Positions 8,574-17,409 of a stretch of DNA of 64,000 nucleotides are shown in pieces. The stretch's first letter is position 1. Every line of letters starts with the position of its first letter. A program made the translations under genes and the position numbers. The stretch comes from Fictibacillus phosphorivorans (GTDB taxonomy: Bacteria > Bacillota > Bacilli > Bacillales > Fictibacillaceae), in the NCBI RefSeq assembly GCF_023715845.1, contig NZ_JAMBOR010000010.1, positions 1-64,000 of the forward strand. The letters are read 5' to 3'. The notes beneath the pieces are model-generated. The model did not search any database, was not told where the DNA came from, and saw only the letters and a list, made by a program, of their open reading frames with translations.

Positions 8574-9805
8574 AAGTCTTGAAATGTTTCATTCCTTTTT
8601 CCTTATGTCTTCTTATTCTTACAGGCTGCTGGGATCAGAATGAGCTTGATGAGTTATCGATCGTGATGGGCATTGGCATCAATCTAGATAATAAAGGGCA
8701 TTTGATTGTTACCTACCAAGTCGTGAACCCAACCACTGTCGCACCTGGCCTTATGGGAGAAGGAGGCGGTAAGCAGCCTATTTTTACTGTTTATGAATCC
8801 AAAGGTAAAAATTTGATGGAAGCCACCCGGAATGCGTCCAAAGAAACTTCGCGCCGACTATTTTTTGCACATGCTCGAATGCTCGTATTTAGCGAGAAAC
8901 TGGCTAAAAAAAATATATATGAAGCCCTTGATATGATGTCACGTGATCCTGAAGTACGTTCTACAATACAAGTTCTAATTGCCAGAAACACCACACCCTC
9001 GAAAATTTTAAGAACATTTACCGCGATTGATAAAGTCACATCAGACGAAGTAACAGCAATCCTAAACATTACGGAGCAAAATTGGGGAGAAAATGTTCAG
9101 CAAGATATCAATGAGGTGCTTCAGTCTATCATTAACGAGGGTGGAGAGCCACTAATCAATGGGATTGAACTTACTGGTGATAAAGATCTTGCCGTGACAT
9201 CTAGAAACTATGAAGTTGGAGAACCAGCACGAGTAAAACTCTCGGGGATGGGGGTTTTTAAAAAGGGTAAGTTAAAGGGATGGCTGGATGGTCCAAACGC
9301 AAGGGGTGTTCTCTGGCTAAAAGGAAAAATTAAAAGCACCGTTGTAACGGTCCCTTGTAACAACAATAAGAAAGGATATGCCATAGAGGTTGTTCGGTCA
9401 AATACGGAACTCTCAGCATCTACTAAAGGAGACGTTCCTACCATAGATGTAAAGGTTTTTCCTGAAACGAATATTGCGGAAACCAACTGCTCTGTCAATC
9501 TGCAAGATCCATCTGAGATCGTAAAAATTGAAAAAGAATTTAACAACGTGATTCAAAAGGAAATCATGAAAACGGTTAAAGCCGCTCAAGGTTACAACAG
9601 TGATATTTTAGGATTCGGTGAACTTTTGTACAGAGAAAACCCTAAAAAGTGGAACCATATGTATAAAAAGAAATACAATCGAGTTTTTCCTGAAATAAAA
9701 GTCCAGGTAAAAGTGGATTCCAGAATCAGAAGATCAGGGATTCGAACTTCACCATTTTTATTTGACAAAAAGATAGAAAACAAGGAAGAGGTTGATTCCT
9801 CATGA
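8570..9805 (+). CDS. Spore germinant receptor lipoprotein, Ger(x)C family
   Basis: A 411-residue lipoprotein. The signal peptide ends in LILTGCW with the lipobox cysteine at residue 20, followed by the family signature WDQNELDELSIVMGIGI. The remaining three-domain GerAC body (RNASKETSRRLFFAHARMLVFSE; the GELLYRENPKKW region near the C-terminus) is recognisable. It is anchored outside the spore inner membrane by a diacylglycerol. Its ATG overlaps the stop of the A-subunit gene by four bases (ATGA), implying translational coupling. Confidence 0.92.
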   Translation: MKVLKCFIPFSLCLLILTGCWDQNELDELSIVMGIGINLDNKGHLIVTYQVVNPTTVAPGLMGEGGGKQPIFTVYESKGKNLMEATRNASKETSRRLFFAHARMLVFSEKLAKKNIYEALDMMSRDPEVRSTIQVLIARNTTPSKILRTFTAIDKVTSDEVTAILNITEQNWGENVQQDINEVLQSIINEGGEPLINGIELTGDKDLAVTSRNYEVGEPARVKLSGMGVFKKGKLKGWLDGPNARGVLWLKGKIKSTVVTVPCNNNKKGYAIEVVRSNTELSASTKGDVPTIDVKVFPETNIAETNCSVNLQDPSEIVKIEKEFNNVIQKEIMKTVKAAQGYNSDILGFGELLYRENPKKWNHMYKKKYNRVFPEIKVQVKVDSRIRRSGIRTSPFLFDKKIENKEEVDSS

Positions 9806-10926
9806 AATCGTATAAAATCGATCTTCAGCAGTATTTTATTCTGATCATATTGTTCGAACTTGGGAGCGCCATCCTTGTCGGGCTCGGTATGGATGCAGGG
9901 AGAGACGCATGGATTGCTATATTGTTTGGTATGGTTGCAGGTATGATCCTGTTTTCGGGGTATTACTTCCTTTATAAACAGTTTCCTGATCTATCATTAA
10001 CTCAATATGTGCAAGTGTTATTCGGGAAACATATAGGGAAGATTTTTGGATTCTGCTATATGCTGTACTTTTTATATCTTGCGGCGAGAGTATTGCGTGA
10101 CTTTGGGAGTCTTCTTCTCTCTGCTGTTTTTGTACAAACCCCAATCATCGTCGTGAACACACTCATGATCGCAACGATCGTATATGTGTTAAAACTGGGT
10201 TTTGAGGTCTTGGTCCGGACGGGAGAAATATTCTTCGTACTAGTTGCTCTGTTAGGAGTCATACTGACGGTATTAGTACTATCAGCAGATCTTATGGACT
10301 TCAACTATCTGCTTCCTATTTTTGGAGAAGGGGTCATGCCTGTTTTAAAAGCAGCTTTCCCTGTAACCCCTACGTTTCCATTTGGAGAGATGGTTGTTTT
10401 TACGATGCTGCTTCCTTACTTGAAAGTGAAGAACAGAAACAAAGCATTAAAGATTGGCTTGTTAGGGATGGGAGTAAGCGGTTTTGTATTAAGTACTACG
10501 ATCGCCATGGATATAGCTGTCCTCGGTGGGCACGTAGCAACACATGTTTACTTCCCGCTTTTAGCAGCTGTAGCGAAGATCAATATCGGAGAATTTATTC
10601 AGAGGCTAGATGCAATCGTGGTTTTTACGTTAATCATCGGTGGATTTTTCAAGGTTGCGGTCTTTTTATATGTATCCGTAAAAGCAGCGCAGGATGTATT
10701 CGGGGTAAAAGAAGAAACTTCGATCATCGGACCAATCGGAGTTGTCGTTATATTGTCTTCGATAGCGATAGCTTCCAATTATGTAGAACACATTAACGAA
10801 GGGTTGAATATTGTGCCTGATTTTATACACATTCCTTTTCAGGCTGTTTTACCGGCACTCTTTATTATTGTATTCTTATTAAGAAAAAAGAAGCTTAAGC
10901 ATTTTGCTTCTTCTTCATCCAGTTAG
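9802..10926 (+). CDS. Spore germinant receptor subunit B, GerAB/ArcD/ProY transporter family
   Basis: A 374-residue integral membrane protein with about ten hydrophobic segments, typical of the GerAB family (APC-superfamily fold). It begins MKSYKIDLQQYFILIILFELGSA; the FPVTPTFPFGEMVVFTMLLPYL region near 190-210 is the conserved family core. The B subunit is thought to bind the germinant. The start overlaps the C-subunit stop by four bases. Its last 32 bases overlap a convergent small membrane-protein gene. Confidence 0.9.
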   Translation: MKSYKIDLQQYFILIILFELGSAILVGLGMDAGRDAWIAILFGMVAGMILFSGYYFLYKQFPDLSLTQYVQVLFGKHIGKIFGFCYMLYFLYLAARVLRDFGSLLLSAVFVQTPIIVVNTLMIATIVYVLKLGFEVLVRTGEIFFVLVALLGVILTVLVLSADLMDFNYLLPIFGEGVMPVLKAAFPVTPTFPFGEMVVFTMLLPYLKVKNRNKALKIGLLGMGVSGFVLSTTIAMDIAVLGGHVATHVYFPLLAAVAKINIGEFIQRLDAIVVFTLIIGGFFKVAVFLYVSVKAAQDVFGVKEETSIIGPIGVVVILSSIAIASNYVEHINEGLNIVPDFIHIPFQAVLPALFIIVFLLRKKKLKHFASSSSS

Positions 10927-11125
10927 ACCATAAGCATGTCAGTATTGGAAGAAAGAATAGGAAGATGACCAAGACAAGTTCAATTTTATCCACATACTTA
11001 AAAAATGATATAAAGGATCGTCGCAGGACGGTTATAGGCGATATGCCCATGGACCAATCAATGGTTAATAATAGAGCAATCATTGTAAAAAATGTAATCA
11101 GATAGATGGATATAGGGTTTTTCAT
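10895..11125 (-). CDS. Small two-span membrane protein of unknown function
   Basis: A 76-residue protein with two hydrophobic segments (about residues 5-25 and 47-66) and a basic C-terminus (WMKKKQNA). The ATG at 11125 is well supported by AGGAGG seven bases upstream; longer upstream starts have no site. I do not recognise a family. The gene converges on the germinant receptor operon and its last 32 bases overlap the end of the B-subunit gene. It shares a short divergent promoter region with the YedK gene. Confidence 0.65.
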   Translation of the reverse strand: MKNPISIYLITFFTMIALLLTIDWSMGISPITVLRRSFISFFKYVDKIELVLVIFLFFLPILTCLWSNWMKKKQNA

Positions 11126-11196
11126 TTTAATCACCTCCTGAATGATAGTTTTTACATTATTCTTCCTCTTATCCATCACGAAAGGGAGCGGGGAAC

Positions 11197-11832
11197 ATGT
11201 GTGGCAGATATTTTCTTTATTATGACAAGGAGTTTATCATTGATGCTTTTCAAATTGTAAATGAATTCGATTATGAAGAAGACCGATTTAACATCGCCCC
11301 AAGTCAGGATGTGCTGGCCGTCGTTAAAAGCAGCACAGGTAATCGCGCGGGTTATATGAAATGGGGGCTTATCCCGAAGTGGGCGGATGATTCTAAGATC
11401 GGAAACAAGCTGATCAATACCAGAAGTGAAACGATTGAAGAAAAACCGAGCTTCAAGGAATCGTTTTATCAAAAAAGGTGTTTGATCCCAGCTAGCGGAT
11501 TTTATGAATGGGTAAAACAAGGCAGTAAAAAACAGCCTTACCAGTTTACACTGGAAGGTAATGAGCCCTTCGCCTTTGCGGGTATCTGGTCTAGGTGGAA
11601 CAAAGGAACTGTGGGTAGATCTGATGAGATAATATCTTGTTCAATTATAACGAAAGAATCAAATTCGTTTATGGGGAACTATCACCACAGGATGCCGGTC
11701 ATGTTAAGGCCAGAGGAAGGGGAACTATGGCTAGAACGTGAAACAAAGAAAGACCTCCTGCTTATGATGCTCCATGAAAATAATCCTGAACTTGCAGCAA
11801 CACCTGTTACAAGAGATTTAAATACGAGATAA
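11197..11832 (+). CDS. SOS-associated peptidase/abasic-site crosslinking protein (YedK/HMCES/SRAP)
   Basis: A 211-residue SRAP-domain protein. Cys2 (MCGRYF) is the residue that crosslinks to abasic sites in single-stranded DNA after methionine removal. Also visible are MKWGLIPKWADD, INTRSETIEEKPSF, CLIPASGFYEW and HHRMPVML, giving the conserved Asn, Glu and His of the active site. These proteins shield abasic sites in single-stranded DNA. The end at RDLNTR is about ten residues shorter than most relatives, with the stop directly before a terminator. The ATG at 11197 follows AAAGGGAGCGGGG. Confidence 0.9.
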   Translation: MCGRYFLYYDKEFIIDAFQIVNEFDYEEDRFNIAPSQDVLAVVKSSTGNRAGYMKWGLIPKWADDSKIGNKLINTRSETIEEKPSFKESFYQKRCLIPASGFYEWVKQGSKKQPYQFTLEGNEPFAFAGIWSRWNKGTVGRSDEIISCSIITKESNSFMGNYHHRMPVMLRPEEGELWLERETKKDLLLMMLHENNPELAATPVTRDLNTR

Positions 11833-11835
11833 CAT

Positions 11836-11875
11836 CGGCATCTAAAAAGCTAACCTGCTTAGATGCCGTTTTTTT
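11836..11875 (+). terminator. Terminator of the YedK gene
   Basis: CGGCATCTAA (11836-11845) pairs with TTAGATGCCG (11859-11868), followed by seven T residues. Confidence 0.9.
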
Positions 11876-12062
11876 AGATTTGATTAATCTTACGTCTGAA
11901 TGTGGTACAGAAAATATGGTAAAACAGCACTATGTTGTAAAATACTTGTAAGCCTATGTAACTATTTTAATATAAAACTAACTCTTGAATCGACAGAATT
12001 GTGTTATATTTTTCATGGATTTACTAAGTTTTACATACTAAAATTTAGGCAGGTGGATGGTT

Positions 12063-14483
12063 GTGTTAAGAAGAAAGACGAAAAAACTCACAAATCTAAG
12101 TATCATCTTTGCTATGGTCATCAGTTTAATAATACCTATGCAAAGTGCAGCAGCCGCTGACGTTATTACCGTGAGCGAGGCAATAGCAAAACAAGACAAG
12201 TCAACACAAACGGTTGAAGGATTTATTGTGGGGACGGTAAAAGGAACGAACAGTTATCAATTTGAAGGACCTTTTACAGCTGCAACGAATTTAGCTCTTG
12301 CTGATTCCCCAGATGAAAGGGATCCGAAAAAGATCCTGCCTGTTCAATTGCCGCAAAATGCAGTAAGAACAGCACTGAACCTAGTTGACCATCCAGATAA
12401 TAGAGGGAAGAAAGTACAAATTACTGGTACGGTTGAAGCTTACTTTTCTGTTCCTGGATTGAAAAATGCAAGTGAATTTCAATTTGTGGACGCATCACCT
12501 CCAGAACCTCAGGTAGAAGAAGTGAAGTCTTCGGTTGAAGGACAAGTTGTTTCGAAAGGTACTCAAGTAACCCTTTCAACAGCAACACCAGATGCAGCCA
12601 TTTATTACACAACTGATGGCTCAAATCCAACAACAGATAGCACGCTTTACACAGATCCAATTACGATTCAAGAAGACGTAACGATTAAGGCGATCGCCGT
12701 AAAAGAAGGTCTTAAGAACAGCAGTATTGCTGAATTTAAGTATCAAGTGGCACTCTCAGGACTGCGCATTCATGACATACAGGGTGCTGGACACCAATCT
12801 CCAGTAGAAAATAAAGCTGTAGAGGGTGTAGAGGGAATTGTAACAAAAGTGGTCGACGCAAACAATTTTTATATGCAAGATTTAAAACCTGATTTTGATA
12901 GAAAAACATCTGAAGGAATTCTTGTGTACAAAAAAGGTCATGGAACCAATGAAGGAAATGTAGTATCGGTTAGTGGACAAGTCAAAGAATGGGTGCTTGA
13001 AGGCTACTCGGATAAATTGAAAACAGATTTAGCCATGACGGAGATCAATGCAGATTTCGGAAGCATTTCTGTTAAAGAAGAAAATCGTAAGCTGCCACAA
13101 GCTATAATAATTGGACTCTTTGGTCTTCAGCCTCCTACAAAAGTGATCGATAATGACCAATTTGCAAAGTTTGATCCCGCAGAAGATGGAATCGACTTTT
13201 ATGAAAGCCTAGAAGGCATGCTCGTAAAAGTAAACAATCCGGCTGTAATTGCTCCTCAAAATTACGGTGAGCTCGTTGTTCTTCCTGATCACGGGATTCT
13301 GAGCAAGCGCAACTCATCTGGCGGATTAAACATTACTGAATTTGATTACAACCCTGAACGTATTTTCATAGATATCGGTGATGAAAGTTTTGTTGCTAAA
13401 TCAGGAGATTACTTTATTGGTGCGATTACTGGAGTTGTAAGCTACGGTTTTAGCAACTATAAAGTTTTAACAGATGTAGAAGACCTTCCAACATTTGTAG
13501 AAGGCAAAACAAAACCAGAAGTTACGAATATTCATAAGAAACAAAAAGAATTGACAATTGCAAGCTTCAACGTTGAGAACTTCTCAGCCAATGAACAGGG
13601 CAAAGACGGTACATCCGATGAGAAAGCAGAACGTATTGCAAAATCAATTGTTCAAAATTTAAATGCACCTGATATCGTAGGATTGGTCGAGATGCAAGAT
13701 GGAAATGGTCCAATTAACGACGGTACGACTGATGCAAAAGAAAGTGCTGATCGTTTAACCGCAGAAATCACTGCACAAGGCGGACCTGAATATGTTTACA
13801 CAGACATTGCTCCTGTTGATGGGAAAGATGGTGGAATTCCTGGAGGAAATATCCGCGTAGGTTTCATCTATAACCCTGAACGCGTTTCACTTGCTGAAGG
13901 CACTAAAGGTACGGCAACAGAAGCTGTAGGTTACAACAAAGGAAAACTAACACTGAATCCGGGAAGAATCGATCCGATGAATCCTGTGTTCGAAAACAGC
14001 CGTAAGCCAGTAGCTGCACAATTTACATTTAACGGTGAAGATGTAATCGTCGTTGCGAACCACTTTAACTCAAAAGGTGGAGACCAGCCACTATTTGGAA
14101 AGAACCAGCCTCCTTTCTTAGGAAGCGAAGTTCAACGTAAACAAATCGCAGCAGTCGTAAACGGATTTGTTAAAGATGTAACAACCAAGAACAAGAACGC
14201 AAAAGTAGTTCTACTTGGAGACTTCAATGATTTCGAATTTACAGATACCCTTGAAATCGTTAAAGGCAAAGAGCTTACGAATATGATTGAAAAAGTGCCA
14301 TCAAGAGAGCGTTACACCTATTCTTATCAAGGTAACGCACAAGTACTCGATCATATTTTGGTAACAAACAACATGGCAAAGAAAACAAAGGTTGATATTG
14401 TTCATATCAATTCACAGTTCATGGAAGAACATGGACGTGCAAGCGATCATGACCCTGTATTGATCCAAGTTAAAGTAAAATAA
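12063..14483 (+). CDS. Secreted multidomain nuclease (ExeM/NucH-like, endonuclease/exonuclease/phosphatase domain)
   Basis: An 806-residue exported protein. It has a signal peptide (basic start, hydrophobic core, cleavage near QSAAAAD). Next is an OB-like domain (VEGFIVGTVKGTNSYQ), then a chitobiase/hexosaminidase-type C-terminal module near 160-220 (AAIYYTTDGSNPTTDSTLY), then an ExeM-type OB region (VEGVEGIVTKVVDANNFYMQD). The catalytic EEP domain spans about 490-800, with LTIASFNVENFSA, VGLVEMQD, VVVANHFNSKGGD, LLGDFND and SDHDPV. It likely degrades extracellular DNA or RNA with divalent metal. I chose the GTG at 12063: AGGTGG lies six bases upstream, while the ATG at 12057 directly abuts it. 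Single gene with its own terminator. Confidence 0.88.
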   Translation: MLRRKTKKLTNLSIIFAMVISLIIPMQSAAAADVITVSEAIAKQDKSTQTVEGFIVGTVKGTNSYQFEGPFTAATNLALADSPDERDPKKILPVQLPQNAVRTALNLVDHPDNRGKKVQITGTVEAYFSVPGLKNASEFQFVDASPPEPQVEEVKSSVEGQVVSKGTQVTLSTATPDAAIYYTTDGSNPTTDSTLYTDPITIQEDVTIKAIAVKEGLKNSSIAEFKYQVALSGLRIHDIQGAGHQSPVENKAVEGVEGIVTKVVDANNFYMQDLKPDFDRKTSEGILVYKKGHGTNEGNVVSVSGQVKEWVLEGYSDKLKTDLAMTEINADFGSISVKEENRKLPQAIIIGLFGLQPPTKVIDNDQFAKFDPAEDGIDFYESLEGMLVKVNNPAVIAPQNYGELVVLPDHGILSKRNSSGGLNITEFDYNPERIFIDIGDESFVAKSGDYFIGAITGVVSYGFSNYKVLTDVEDLPTFVEGKTKPEVTNIHKKQKELTIASFNVENFSANEQGKDGTSDEKAERIAKSIVQNLNAPDIVGLVEMQDGNGPINDGTTDAKESADRLTAEITAQGGPEYVYTDIAPVDGKDGGIPGGNIRVGFIYNPERVSLAEGTKGTATEAVGYNKGKLTLNPGRIDPMNPVFENSRKPVAAQFTFNGEDVIVVANHFNSKGGDQPLFGKNQPPFLGSEVQRKQIAAVVNGFVKDVTTKNKNAKVVLLGDFNDFEFTDTLEIVKGKELTNMIEKVPSRERYTYSYQGNAQVLDHILVTNNMAKKTKVDIVHINSQFMEEHGRASDHDPVLIQVKVK

Positions 14484-14489
14484 TAAAAG

Positions 14490-14533
14490 AAACTGGTCAA
14501 ATAGGAAAAATCCTTCCGTTTGGCCAGTTTTTG
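14490..14533 (+). terminator. Terminator of the secreted nuclease gene
   Basis: AAACTGGTCAAA (14490-14501) pairs with TTTGGCCAGTTT (14519-14530) apart from one wobble, followed by a T run. Confidence 0.88.
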
Positions 14534-14559
14534 TTTGAAAAATATAAATGGTAGTCATT

Positions 14560-14640
14560 ACTTGAGGAAGGCGGCAAAACGGTAGGAGGCTAACCGCACG
14601 CCCCGCGAAAAAGCGAGTATCTGGAGCGGAAATCTATTAC
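14560..14640. repeat. GC-rich interspersed repeat, copy 1
   Basis: The segment GGCTAACCGCACGCCCCGCG ... GCGAG ... CTGGAGCGGAAAT aligns with 37840-37925 (GGCTCACCGCACGCCCTGCG ... GCGAG ... CTGCAGCGGAAAT). It is much more GC-rich than its surroundings and contains no open frame of note. Similar intergenic repeats are known in many Bacillus genomes. Confidence 0.75.
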
Positions 14641-14688
14641 TAACATTGACACACAGTATATACGAAAAGTGCCTAATAAATATGAAAT

Positions 14689-14720
14689 GGACTGACTCTA
14701 AGGAGTACAGTCCGCTTTTT
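14689..14720. terminator. Hairpin terminator downstream of the SASP gene
   Basis: GGACTGACTC and GAGTACAGTCC form a stem (14689-14713), with TTTTT on the plus strand. It could end SASP transcription on the minus strand, although the T run is clearer on the plus strand. Confidence 0.6.
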
Positions 14721-14739
14721 AAAATCAAGAGACTCTCGA

Positions 14740-14946
14740 TTAGCGACGGTATCCGCCACCTAGTTGTTGCTCAGCCATTTGAACAAGACGTTTAGTGATT
14801 TCACCACCAACAGATCCATTCGCACGGGATGTTGTGTCTGGTCCAAGTTGAACACCAAACTCAGAAGCGATTTCATACTTCATTTGATCCAACGCAGCTT
14901 GTGCTCCAGCTACTACTAATTCATTAGAGTTGTTGTTACGTGCCAT
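14740..14946 (-). CDS. Alpha/beta-type small acid-soluble spore protein (SASP)
   Basis: A 68-residue SASP. It contains the N-terminal helix with [15 protein letters not shown], including the germination-protease site region (EIASEFG), and the C-terminal motif [21 protein letters not shown]. These proteins coat spore DNA, shift it toward an A-like form and protect it from UV and heat; they are degraded by Gpr at germination. The ATG at 14946 has a very strong AAGGAGGTGAT site. Expression in the forespore is supported by the sigma-G-like promoter at 14969-14997. Confidence 0.96.
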   Translation of the reverse strand: MARNNNSNELVVAGAQAALDQMKYEIASEFGVQLGPDTTSRANGSVGGEITKRLVQMAEQQLGGGYRR

Positions 14947-14968
14947 ATGTATCACCTCCTTGTAATAC

Positions 14969-14997
14969 TAGTTTGCATATCTTTTAAGAAAATATGC
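14969..14997 (-). promoter_or_regulatory. Sigma-G-type promoter of the SASP gene
   Basis: On the minus strand GCATA (14993-14997) and CAAACTA (14969-14975) are separated by 17 bases. They resemble the sigma-G -35 (GHATR) and -10 (CATNNTA) elements with one mismatch, and lie at the right distance from the SASP start. Confidence 0.6.
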
Positions 14998-15122
14998 ATC
15001 TCTCGGAAAATATTTTTATGGGTAATTAATGAGATAGGTATTCGCATATTTTTTGAATTTACGACACCAAACCTTTAGGATTTCGTATGATAAAGCATCC
15101 CCCTATTTTTATTTTCTTGAAG

Positions 15123-15164
15123 AACACTGACTGGTTTCCAGCCAGTGTTTTTCTTTTTTTTTTT
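15123..15164 (+). terminator. Strong terminator-like hairpin with no clear upstream gene
   Basis: AACACTGACTGG and CCAGCCAGTGTT (15123-15149) form a near-perfect stem with a three-base loop, followed by a long T run to 15164. No plus-strand gene ends just upstream, so it may be an attenuator in the leader of the EamA gene or end an unseen small RNA. Confidence 0.8.
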
Positions 15165-15258
15165 CCGCATGCTATTTTCAGAATTTGGATTTATAATAGA
15201 GAAAGAATTTGGCAGATAAGTTTGGATATACATGGATCTAGAGAGAGCAGGTGGAGAG

Positions 15259-16197
15259 ATGGGGCTTAAGAACAAAGAAAACATGGTGAAATGGAAAGGG
15301 ATTGCACTTGCCCTAACCGGTGCTTCACTTTGGGGGTTTTCTGGAAATGCTGCAGAGTGGATTTTCTCTCACACAGCCGTAACCGCAACATGGCTGGTTT
15401 CGGTTCGAATGGTGATGGCAGGGCTTCTTCTTTTAGCTTATGTTTCTATCCAACATCCAATTTTTTTAGTTTGGAAGAACAAACGAGATCGTTTGGATTT
15501 GCTTGTTTTTTCGTTGACTGGAATGATTGGTGCTCAGTTGACGTTTTTTTTAAGTATCGAAGCCGGAAACGCACCAACCGCTACGCTTCTTCAATTTTTA
15601 GGTCCTGTTTTTATTACGATATATTTTGCACTTAGACTATTAAAATGGCCAAAGCGGAAAGAATGGATCGCAGTCTTGATGGCACTGACGGGAACATTTC
15701 TTCTTTTAACAAATGGAAAGCTGGATTACATAACAGTTTCAAAAGAAGCGATTTTCTGGGGTGTACTCTCTGGTGTTTCGGTTGCTGTCTACACAGTTTA
15801 TCCAGTCCGTTTGCTAAAACTATATTCATCAGCAGCTATCACAGGATGGGCGATGCTACTAGGCGGTTTAGCCGTTTCGATTTTCTCACAGCCTTGGCAG
15901 GCAGGGTTCATCGTATGGACGCCATCCCTGTTTTGGATGCTTGGGTTCGTCGTTATTTTTGGAACGTTATTGCCGTTTTATTTGTATCTCGATAGTTTGA
16001 AATACATTACTTCGACCGAAACGAGCTTGCTTGGGAGTGCTGAACCATTAGTCGCTACGATTGTTTCCGTTGTGTGGCTCGGAACTGCTTTTGGCAGCTT
16101 CCAGACAGCAGGAGGAATGCTGATCATTTTAACGGTGTTTTTATTATCTATGCCGGAAAAAGGGATCATCCAAATCAATACGACAGTCAATAAGTAG
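15259..16197 (+). CDS. EamA/RhaT-family (DMT superfamily) transporter
   Basis: A 312-residue membrane protein with ten predicted hydrophobic segments in two EamA repeats (ALTGASLWGFSGNAAEWIF; then LSGVSVAVYTVYPVRLL). The end of repeat 2 has TSTETSLLGSAEPLVATIVSVVWLG, a hallmark of this drug/metabolite exporter superfamily. The substrate is unknown. Starts are ambiguous: I prefer the ATG at 15259 with AGGTGGAG closely upstream; 15232 and 15283 have no clear site. The strong hairpin at 15123-15164 may attenuate it. Confidence 0.85.
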   Translation: MGLKNKENMVKWKGIALALTGASLWGFSGNAAEWIFSHTAVTATWLVSVRMVMAGLLLLAYVSIQHPIFLVWKNKRDRLDLLVFSLTGMIGAQLTFFLSIEAGNAPTATLLQFLGPVFITIYFALRLLKWPKRKEWIAVLMALTGTFLLLTNGKLDYITVSKEAIFWGVLSGVSVAVYTVYPVRLLKLYSSAAITGWAMLLGGLAVSIFSQPWQAGFIVWTPSLFWMLGFVVIFGTLLPFYLYLDSLKYITSTETSLLGSAEPLVATIVSVVWLGTAFGSFQTAGGMLIILTVFLLSMPEKGIIQINTTVNK

Positions 16198-16280
16198 CTT
16201 TTCTAGCACGCAACATTTGACTTTTTTTCTGAATCGTACCACTATGATAGGGTACGACTTACAACAGGAGTAGATGCAAA

Positions 16281-17057
16281 ATGAACGATAAGATTGTATT
16301 TTTTGACATAGACGGAACACTTGTAAACGATGAAAAAATCATTCCGGACAGCACGAAAGAAAGTATCCGCCAGTTGCAGAAGAACGGAGTACATGTAGCC
16401 ATTGCTACCGGACGTGGGCCGTTCATGTTCGAGCCAATCCGGGAAGAACTAAGTGTGGATTCCTTCGTCAGCTTTAACGGTTCATACGTTGTTTTTAAGG
16501 ATGAGGTGATCCACAAGACACCTTTACCTGCCGAATTTATTACTAAAATTGAAGAAGAAGCAAATCGTGCAGGACATCCGCTTGTCTATCTTGACCATCA
16601 GCGAGCAACATGCAACGCAGATGATCATGAGACGATCAGAAACTGTACGTTCAACCTGATGCCTAGTTACCCGCTCTATCACCCAAAGTTTTATAAAGAC
16701 AATGAAGTCTATCAGGTCCTATTGTTCTGTCAGGAACAACATGAAAAAGCTTACCGAGAAAGCTATAAAGGAACCTTCGATTTCATCCGCTGGCATGAAG
16801 ATGCCTTGGATATCCTGCCAACTGGCGGATCGAAAGCCAAAGGAATCGAAGCTTTTATTAAAAAGATGAACATGAAACCTGAAAATGTATATGCATTCGG
16901 TGACGCGTTGAACGATATCGAGATGCTAAATGCCGCAGGAACAGGTATTGCGATGGGCAACGGGATGAAAGAAGCGAAAGAAGCAGCTGATTTTGTAACA
17001 AAATCAGTCGATGAAGACGGAATCTATCACGGGCTTAGACATTTTGGCCTCATTTAA
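16281..17057 (+). CDS. ykrA: HAD-superfamily Cof-type phosphatase (YkrA-like)
   Basis: A 258-residue Cof/IIB-subfamily HAD hydrolase. Motif I is FFDIDGTL (residues 8-15), motif II is AIATGR, the motif III lysine lies in GGSKAKGIEAF, and motif IV is FGDALNDIEML. A C2 cap lies between motifs II and III. The sequence (GRGPFMFEPIREEL; SFVSFNGSYVVF) closely resembles B. subtilis YkrA. These enzymes dephosphorylate sugar phosphates, nucleotides or cofactors; the physiological substrate is not known. ATG at 16281 with CAGGAG upstream. Confidence 0.88.
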   Translation: MNDKIVFFDIDGTLVNDEKIIPDSTKESIRQLQKNGVHVAIATGRGPFMFEPIREELSVDSFVSFNGSYVVFKDEVIHKTPLPAEFITKIEEEANRAGHPLVYLDHQRATCNADDHETIRNCTFNLMPSYPLYHPKFYKDNEVYQVLLFCQEQHEKAYRESYKGTFDFIRWHEDALDILPTGGSKAKGIEAFIKKMNMKPENVYAFGDALNDIEMLNAAGTGIAMGNGMKEAKEAADFVTKSVDEDGIYHGLRHFGLI

Positions 17058-17065
17058 TAGCAGAG

Positions 17066-17098
17066 AACCCCTTTTTGCTGATGCAAAGGGGTTTTTTT
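17066..17098 (+). terminator. Terminator of ykrA
   Basis: AACCCCTTT and AAAGGGGTT (17066-17093) form a stem followed by T residues. Confidence 0.9.
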
Positions 17099-17107
17099 GG
17101 TATTTAA

Positions 17108-17280
17108 AAAGGCTGCCGATCCTGAAAAATACCCACATTGAGTGAAAAATTGAAATTCTGAGCGAAATAAAGGGGAGTTTGAGCGTAGAATGAATATTTT
17201 GAGCGGTACTCAGCATTTTTGAGCGAAACTCAGGTATTCTGAGCGAACGTGTAATAAATAAAAGAACACGTACCGTAAAA
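17108..17280 (+). repeat. TGAGCG-array interspersed element, copy 2
   Basis: About 10 bases after the ykrA terminator begins a run of roughly 20-base units, each opening with TTTGAGCGNA or TCTGAGCGAA (five units). It ends in the conserved core GCGAACGTGTAATAAATAAA followed by GAACACGTACCGTAAAA (to 17280). ACGTGT and ACACGT form an inverted repeat in the core. The rest of the space up to 17409 holds the patatin promoter region. Confidence 0.85.
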
Positions 17281-17409
17281 TTAGGAAACTCGTCACTAAA
17301 TGTCCATGGCAGGTTTTTTTACATTCAATCGTTTTAGTGGATTTTCAAGTGGGGTTTTTTTTATAATGAAAAATAGTAAACTTTGTTAACTAAAGGCGGT
17401 GAAGGGGTT

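Noticed and set aside
17139-17246. CRISPR array (short tandem units)
   Set aside because: Units of about 20 bp have no constant repeat plus variable spacer layout, there are no cas genes, and the same array order recurs elsewhere.
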